64,000 nucleotides of DNA from Luzula sylvatica (taxonomy: Eukaryota > Streptophyta > Magnoliopsida > Poales > Juncaceae): contig OX326960.1 in the NCBI GenBank assembly GCA_946800325.1, positions 20,912,393-20,976,392 on the forward strand, given 5' to 3'. Below are positions 57,441 to 64,000 of this stretch, one piece after another. Each line of letters begins with the position of its first letter. The stretch's first letter is position 1. The notes beneath the pieces are model-generated. The model made no database searches. It saw only the letters and a program-made list of their open reading frames with translations, and had not been told where the DNA came from. Both the position numbers and the translations under genes were made by a program.

Positions 57441-58858
57441 GTTCTTGTTTTTTTGGACGATATTTTGGTATTTAGTAGGAACGAAAAAGAACACGTGGAA
57501 CACATGAAGGCGGTGTTGGCCATATTGAAGGATAACCAATTGCTCGCCAAGAAGTCCAAGTGCGCGTTCGGAGTCTCTCAAATCGAATACCTCGGCCATA
57601 TCATCTCAAAGGAGGGAGTGGCGACGGATCCAAGCAAGGTCGAGACGATGACAAGGTGGCCGAAACCTCGTTCGTTGAAGGAGTTCAGAGGATTTTTGGG
57701 CCTAACGGGTTATTATCGCAAATTCGTTCGCGGTTATGGAGCCATTGCAAAACCTTTCACCGATTTATTGAAGAAGGATGGGTTTCGTTGGGACGAAAAG
57801 GCGGATGTGGCATTTGCACGATTAAAATTGGCCATGTCGACTACTCCGGTTTTGGGATTACCGGATTTTTCGAAAGAGTTTGTGATCGAAACCGATGCTT
57901 GTGGGTACGGAATTGGCGCGGTGTTAATGCAAGAGAGAAGGCCCTTGGCATATATTAGCAAGGCCTTGAGTCCACAAAATTTGGGCCGATCCACATACGA
58001 GAAAGAGTTACTAGCGGTGATTTTAGCGGTGGATAAGTGGCGACATTATTTGGTTGGGAACCGATTTGTCATCAAAACCGATCACGAAATCCTCAAATTT
58101 CTTTTGGAGGGGAGAGTCACAACTCAATTGCAACATAAAGGACTCTCTAAATTGCTCGGGTTCGATTACGTGATTCATTACAAACGAGGGGTCGATAATA
58201 AAGTGGCCGATGGATTGTCAAGGATCAAAGGAGAGGGTTGTGCGGAAGAAGGTGAACTCCGAACCATTAGTGTGGTGGTTCCCGCGTGGTATAAAGAAGT
58301 GGAGGAGACGTATCACCATGATGAGTACTTGAGGAGTGTGCTTGAAGGAATCGTTGTCAAATCCGAAGAATTTCCGAATTTTGAGTTGAACGGAGGGGTT
58401 CTCCGTTTCAAAGGAAGGGTGTGCGTGGGAAAGAATTCGCTCTTAATAAATAAAATAATTTCCGAGCTTCACGATTCGGCCGAAGGGGGGCACTCGGGTA
58501 TTCTCGCAACTTACCAAAGAATTAAACGGAGTTTTTTTTGGGTAGGCATGAAAAAGGATGTGCAAGAATATGTTCAAACGTGCGATTGTTGCCAAAGAAA
58601 CAAAGGGGAGCATGTGGCTAATCCGGGCTTACTTCAACCACTCGAAATTCCGAAAGAGGCATGGTCGTGCGTTAGTATGGATTTTATCGAGCAACTTCCC
58701 AAATCAAACGTCAAGGATGCTATTTTTGTGGTGGTGGACCGACTCACGAAGTACGCACACTTCATCGCGTTAGCGCACCCGTACTCGGCTCAAACAATCG
58801 CAAAGGTGTTTTTTGAATGCGTGTGTAAATTGCATGGGGTCCCAAAGGCAATAGTGAG
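57441..58858 (+). CDS. chromovirus pol, RT palm to integrase core, partial
   Basis: The frame begins within RT at VLVFLDDILVFS (the DD box of the active site; the start codon shown by a TTG at 57453 is not biological) and continues through RT thumb (GFLGLTGYYRKF), RNase H (ETDACGYGIGAVL, YEKELLAVI, NKVADGLSR), the HHCC finger (HDSAEGGHSG, CDCCQ) and the first catalytic Asp of integrase (SMDFIEQLP). It is cut at KAIVS by the hAT insertion; the frame after that point in 58859-58895 is transposon sequence. It joins 60453-61311 in frame when the hAT copy and one TSD are removed. Confidence 0.93.
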
Positions 58859-58860
58859 TG

Positions 58861-60452
58861 TAGGGATGTCAACGGGGTGGGTCGGGTTCGGATAAGCCTT
58901 CTCCATACCCGAACCCGAATTTTCGGGTATTACCCAAACCCAAAATACCCGCGGGTAAAAAACTATACCCGAACCCGAACCCGCGGGTAAATTCATACCC
59001 GCGGGTATTACCCGTTACCCGAAAACATTTACCTTTTTTAATGTTCTGAATATGAAATTAGGGACTGTTATGGAAAAACCCACAGAACATTACAAATATT
59101 TGAAAAATATTGTTAATAACAAATAAAACACTATGTTTTCAAACATACAACATTCAAATATTACAAATATTAAACACCAGAAAACATCCAAATATGAAAT
59201 TCAACACATTAAACATATCTCCAACAATTTATTGATTCTCCATAGTTGCTTGGTTTCGAAATTTGTTACCTGTCAAAAGAAAAATCAAATTGTTTTGAGT
59301 AAAATTTGGTATACATATAAAATGAAGTAAAATGAATAATAAATACCGAAACCTGGAACCAAAGCGTATCGAAATCTGGTATACATGTATTTAAATGAGA
59401 AAAGAAAGATGTGCAATAACTTATTTCATTCAATTTATTATACATGTATTTAAAACCTGGTATACACGCATCTAAAAATAACTTATTTCGTCACAGTGAA
59501 TTCCCCATAGTGAGACTCGTATTGCGTCGTCCTTCTCCTCGTCTTTTTTTTTCCCTCGGCAACCTCAGGCTAATAAAAGAAATAATCAGAAGTTAAGGGT
59601 TATAATCAGAAGTTAATGTGTTAAAAAAATCTCATAAATATCAGGTATACCCCTGTGCAAGTTCAAGAAATAATCAGAATTTGAAATACGAAATACGAAA
59701 TGGGTTAATCAAAGCGAAAATACATATAAAGAAATAAAAACAGTCTATCTCACCATAGAAGTGATGAGCCCATCAAGTCAATCGGGATAATCATCAGCAA
59801 AAACAGAATTTATAAAACCTAGCTGAGAAGGTAAAAAATCGAAAAAAACAGAATTTATAAGACCTCGTACCAATGCTTGGGCAAAAAGTAAAAAATTGAA
59901 AAAAATATGAAAGGAGAGTTAAATTAGTACAAAAAACTAAAAGAAATCAAGCACAACTTACAAGCAAGATCAACCAGATGAAGAGAGAAGAAGGCGCGGC
60001 TTAACACCGGTGAGTGGAGGAGGGCTCGGCGACGACGGGAGGAGGAGGCCATGGCTGACCCGGTCCAGAGAAGAGGCGCCGTTTGTTCACTTCCGTACTA
60101 GGGTTTCACGAATGAGAGAGAAGAGGAAGTAGCGTGCTGTGTTGGGTGTGTGCTGAGTAGGGATTAGGGTTTAAGTTATTTGGGCTGGGAGGGATAATTT
60201 ATCAAGGGTCCAGATTTAATCATCTATTAAAATTATGAGGGTAAAATTGTAATTTCGGTTTCGGATAATTTTCGGGTAATTTTCGGGTACGGGTTCGGGT
60301 TACCCGCGGGGCGGGTAGTACTCCGCCCGAACCCGCCCCGAACCCGGACCGGGTATTTTGTTTTCGGGTAATACCCGACCCGCGGGTATTTTTTTTCGGA
60401 TAATACCCGCCCCGTTCGGGTTCGTGTTTTCCCCGACCCATTGACATCCCTA
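58861..60452. mobile_element. hAT-type non-autonomous element (1592 bp) inside the integrase
   Basis: Ends TAGGGATGTCAACGGGG and CCCATTGACATCCCTA are inverted repeats like those of the 601-bp element at 43138. It is flanked by the 8-bp duplication AGTGAGTG (58853-58860, 60453-60460). Subterminal CGGGTAATACCCG-type repeats occupy about 150 bp at the left and 200 bp at the right. No transposase frame is seen. Confidence 0.93.
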
Positions 60453-61311
60453 AGTGAGTGACCGAGATAAGATTTTTACGAGTACGTTTTGGAGGGAATT
60501 GTTTGTGCTACATGGTACGAAATTGCAACTTAGTACTTCGTACCATCCTCAAACCGACGGACAAACGGAGCGAGTCAATCAATGTCTCGAAACGTATTTG
60601 AGATGCATGGTTGCGAACTCGCCAAAGAAGTGGAATGCATGGATAGCTCAAGCGGAATGGTGGTACAATACCAATTTTCACACCTCATTGAAGTGTAGTC
60701 CATTCGAGGCACTTTATGGTTATGTACCACCGAGGATCGAGCTAGGGTCGAGTCCAAGTTCAAGAGTTGCCGCGGTCGATGAATGGATGAAAGAGAGACA
60801 CTCCGCTTTGCAACTTATTAAAGAAAATTTGAATAAAGCGCAAGAGAGAATGAAATTTTTTGCCGATAAAAAGAGAAGCGAAAGGAGATTCGACGAGGGA
60901 GATTGGGTTTATCTTAAAATCCAACCGTATCGGCAAACCTCATTGACCCTCAACAAAGGTACTAAGTTGCACTCGAAGTATTACATACCGTATGAAATTT
61001 TGGAGAAGGTAGGAGAAGTGGCATATAAGTTGAATTTGCCGGATGGATCTCTTATACATCCGGTTTTTCATGTTTCGCAACTAAAAAAGAAGTTAGGCAA
61101 AGAAAGAAGCGCGATCCAAACACTTCCTCTCATTGGAACGGAGGGAATGTTGAGGGTAGAACCGGTGGCGGTCATGGATCGTCGTATGGTAAAAAGGGGT
61201 AACGTGGCCGAAGTGCAATTATTAATTCGTTGGTCGAATCTACCCGATGAGGACGCAACATGGGAAGATTATGACGCAATTGTGCGTCAATATCCAAATT
61301 TTAAACCTTGA
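60453..61311 (+). CDS. chromovirus integrase C-terminal half and chromodomain
   Basis: Continues the integrase: SDRDKIFTSTFW with the second catalytic Asp, HPQTDGQTERVNQ with the Glu, the basic linker (NKAQERMKFFADKKRSERRF), GPYEIL-like YIPYEILEKV, and a chromodomain ending WSNLPDEDATWEDYDAIV. The stop is TGA at 61309-61311. The ATG at 60454 is not a real start, because the reading frame came from upstream of the hAT element. It is similar throughout to 1-1365 but lacks that element's basic C-terminal tail. Confidence 0.93.
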
Positions 61312-61336
61312 GACAAGGTTTTCAAGAGGGGGGTAT

Positions 61337-61839
61337 TGTCATGAATTGGAGGATCATAACACAATTAAGAAATAGTTAGGGTATATTTGCAAAATGGTAA
61401 TCAATAAGGGCTGTTGCAAGATTGTATAGAGGTACAGTGGGGTGGTGTTATCAATTCTAGTGATAGATTAGGAGTAAGTTGGAGATAGATAAGAATTATG
61501 TTCTTAACGGCTTGCATGGTGAACCAAGACATGTTCTACAATAATGAAGAAGTGGTTCATGAAGACCGAGAGTAGGAGAAGCTTTCTTCCCCAAACAAAT
61601 CGACATCATGGCAGTGTACTGGAAGAAAATTAGAAAGAAGGAATAAAAACATTCTTATTCTTTTTTTGTATTCATTCAATTTTCTGTTAGATCTCATGTG
61701 GAGAGAGAGAGAGTTTTGTAATGACGATTGAGTTCTAAATCTGAGTAAAGCTTGTGATTGATTTCCCCTTTATTCAATTTATCAATTATGTTCGTCAAGT
61801 TTGTATCTTTTCGTAAGGATTCTTGTTGGAATCCTTACA
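61337..61839 (+). repeat. chromovirus 3' LTR (503 bp)
   Basis: TGTCATGAATTGG to GGAATCCTTACA, directly after a polypurine tract and followed by the TSD ATGCG. Confidence 0.9.
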
Positions 61840-64000
61840 ATGCGGCGACCGAGAACGAACCCTAGACAACGAGACGGCGATCGGCAATTTTCCTGTGGAG
61901 CACAACCATCTCAAACTGGTTCTTCGTTTTATTGATTTTCCTCAATTTTTGCGGTTTTAGTTGAATTTTTTTTTAGTTTGGTTCGTTTCTGGTCAATGGA
62001 TCCAGTCCACCTGCATCGATTCATTTTAAAGCTTTATGAGTTGTTGTGGGTTTCTGATTTTGCTTCGTTTTTACTTGATTTTAAGTTCTTCCTTTTGATT
62101 TCACCAATTTGTCCTCAAATTTCTTGAAAGACATGCTAAATTTATAACAGAAATCGATCTAGGCTATTCTAAGGATTATGAAATTACAACTTTTACTAAT
62201 TAGTACACGTTTTCTTATCATCCAGGTTTAGGGTTATCTTTCGGCCAAAAACAGCAGCTCTTTCGATGCTCGAGAATGAATCGAAACCATAATCAAAGTC
62301 ATATTCGTCGAGATGTCAACTCGAGAAATCAGTAAGAGTATGGCCAGTCAATTGAAAGGTCTGCATAATATTCATCTCTTACTTTTTATTAATAAAAAAA
62401 AGAAATCCATGTAAGTGCCGTAACACAATTGAACCATGTAATTAAATATTCTTCTCTTATTAATAATTGGTTGCTATATTTCAGTGAGGAGCGTAATTGA
62501 ACACGATGTTGACTCCAATTAGTGCTGGTACCAGCAGGGGCATTTTAAATTTGACACTATGCGTATTGATCCAACTACACATAATTTATGGTTAAATAGA
62601 ATTTGTTATCCATCATGGTAAAAAATAGAACATGTTCAGGATGTTTTGCGACATTTTGAAATTAAGGAGGTATACATCAGAATTTTTTGTAGTAGCTTCT
62701 AGCTTTTAGGTTGATTTTTTGCATCCTTCGTCATCCATGAAAGATATAACGGTAGTGATAATGTCTTCTTAAAATGTGCTTTCGAATCTGAGCAACCAAC
62801 AATGTGCCTTCAAATCTTGGCAATGCATTTATTCAAAATTATTATCTATACATATTCACTTTTATTAATTAATCCTCGATGTTTTTATATAATTTTCACA
62901 TAAGACATAAATTTTCATAATATTTGAAATATTTCTCTAGTTTTCGCATTTCTGGGATACTTGCTGGTTGTTTCCTGAATTTAAGAGGATATTGTTTATT
63001 TTTTGAAAATTTAGAAACTACAGGGGTATTGTCGACATTTTATATTTAAAAAGTACTATTTCAAATTTCTTCGTTTATGCTAATCGGGAAATCATTCTGG
63101 GTCTTTTCTGCAATTCGAATTTTCATTTTTTTGGAGTGTTCATTTATACAAATTAGGAAATTATTCGAGATATTTTATTCAAATTACAAATCTCAATTAT
63201 TCAGGGTCTTCTATGCAAATTAGGAATTTTTCCCCTCTTAGGTCGTTCGTGCTGACTCTGTTTTCCTTGATTATTAGATTCCATAAATTCTGATATTGTG
63301 CTGACTTTTTTTGTTTCTCTATTTTCTTCCTTGATTCAATTGTTTGTATTATTAATATGTGAATCTATGCTATGTTTACAAATTAGCTTTTTTCTTTTCT
63401 TTCACATAGGTGTAATCGGTTTTTGTGGTTTACAAGTTTTTATATGCTATTACAGGTGATTGACAACTCTTGGAAAAAGAAAGATTACTGACATTTTTGA
63501 TATTTTCTGACATTATAGGGGATGCCTGCACTGAAGGAAAAGGACCATGCAATACGAGTGAAGATGTGGAGAAGACCCCGAGCAATTGACATCTTTTTAA
63601 GAAAATACTAACAAGAATAAAAAAAAATCCGTCTTTAATGATCCAATATCCGAAAAAGCTCAATGTCACGGGGTAAAGAGAAAATGGACCAAAATGCAAC
63701 ATGCGCAAAAGAACCACCAACAAAGAGGCAAGCCTCCCAAAAGATAGTGATAAGGTAAATATTCAGAATTATAACATTCTTCTAAATTACCTTTGACACA
63801 AAACAACATAACTTGATTTTTGTATGGAGAGATGACACAGATAACACAAAGTTCATGGACGGGTATGACCTTTATGCAAGTGACACTACACAACACTGGC
63901 GTATCCGAGCAACATTTGAAATGATAAATTAAACAAACACTGCCCAGTGCCCAGAAGTTGTGACAAAAACACTACAAAGCATCAAGAAAACCAAAACATG
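61840..64000 (+). other. possible continuation of the gene interrupted at 57360; product not recognised
   Basis: After the TSD a short open stretch (MRRPRTNPRQRDGDRQF...) runs to a plausible donor at CAAACTG/GTTCTTCG (about 61919). Later intron-like borders include TTTCTGACATTATAG (about 63519) before GGGATGCCTGCACTGAAGGA. Two small ATG frames (62277, 62313) are very short. No protein family was recognised on either strand, so a non-coding RNA or a gene with its body beyond the window are both possible. Confidence 0.35.

Larger units (their letters stand above)
57360..61839 (+). mobile_element. chromovirus with internal deletion and a nested hAT element
   Basis: It is flanked by the 5-bp duplication ATGCG (57355-57359, 61840-61844). 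Only the first 69 bases of the 5' LTR remain; they are joined directly to RT sequence just before the DD box, so the rest of the LTR, gag, protease and the RT N-terminal half are lost. RNase H, integrase, chromodomain, polypurine tract (CAAGAGGGGGGTAT) and the 3' LTR (61337-61839) remain. Integrase is split by a hAT-type insertion. It cannot move by itself. Confidence 0.92.

Overview
The window is a stretch of higher-plant (eudicot-type) nuclear DNA. The evidence is intron-containing plant gene remnants (a kinase of the U-box/RLCK type, DNA ligase 1, a MATH-BTB protein), long AT-rich spacers, and a dense load of plant retrotransposons and small DNA transposons. No rRNA gene, bacterial operon or CRISPR array was seen. 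The species cannot be named from the sequence.

Layout. 1-1700: 3' end of a Ty3/Gypsy chromovirus (integrase, chromodomain, probable 3' LTR). 1925-2430: part of an inverted duplication whose partner is at 40125-40740. 2657-7140: minus-strand Ty1/Copia remnant with a 252-bp LTR, four copies of a post-pol motif and a long array of small hairpins. 7141-8488: AT-rich DNA ending in a Helitron-type 3' terminus. 9086-10793: broken DNA ligase 1 pseudogene (minus). 12231-12859 and 39210-39804: the two halves of one kinase gene (minus), split by a 26.35-kb triple nest.

The nest. An Athila-type Gypsy element (12860-39209, minus, TSD GCTTC) landed in a kinase exon. A Copia element with an intact pol ORF (21879-38501, plus, TSD ACTTC) landed in the Athila 5' LTR. 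A second Copia element (23595-32177, minus, TSD CGGCT), with identical LTRs but a decayed pol, landed in the leader of the first Copia. The LTR pairs differ by about 4, 2 and 0 substitutions by eye, which matches the nesting order and means all three insertions are young.

39900-44222: repeat-rich DNA with a foldback element, a hAT-type MITE, a 58-bp perfect inverted repeat and a second Helitron-type end. 44798-45865: MATH-BTB gene with one in-frame stop. 46312-47757: SINE-like and LINE remnants. 49183-50064: a lysine/serine-rich plant protein (minus). 52341-53631 and 55932-56775: PIF/Harbinger-like and hAT-like elements. 57360-61839: internally deleted chromovirus (TSD ATGCG) that carries a 1.6-kb hAT-type element in its integrase and sits in what looks like the first exon of an unrecognised gene running right. 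The window therefore records repeated gene disruption: the kinase, the ligase, the MATH-BTB ORF and the gene at 57.3 kb each carry visible lesions. The strongest unexplained signals are the covarying hairpin array at 3160-7138 and the arrays of the dyad TCCGTTAYAACGSA shared by two unrelated retroelements.
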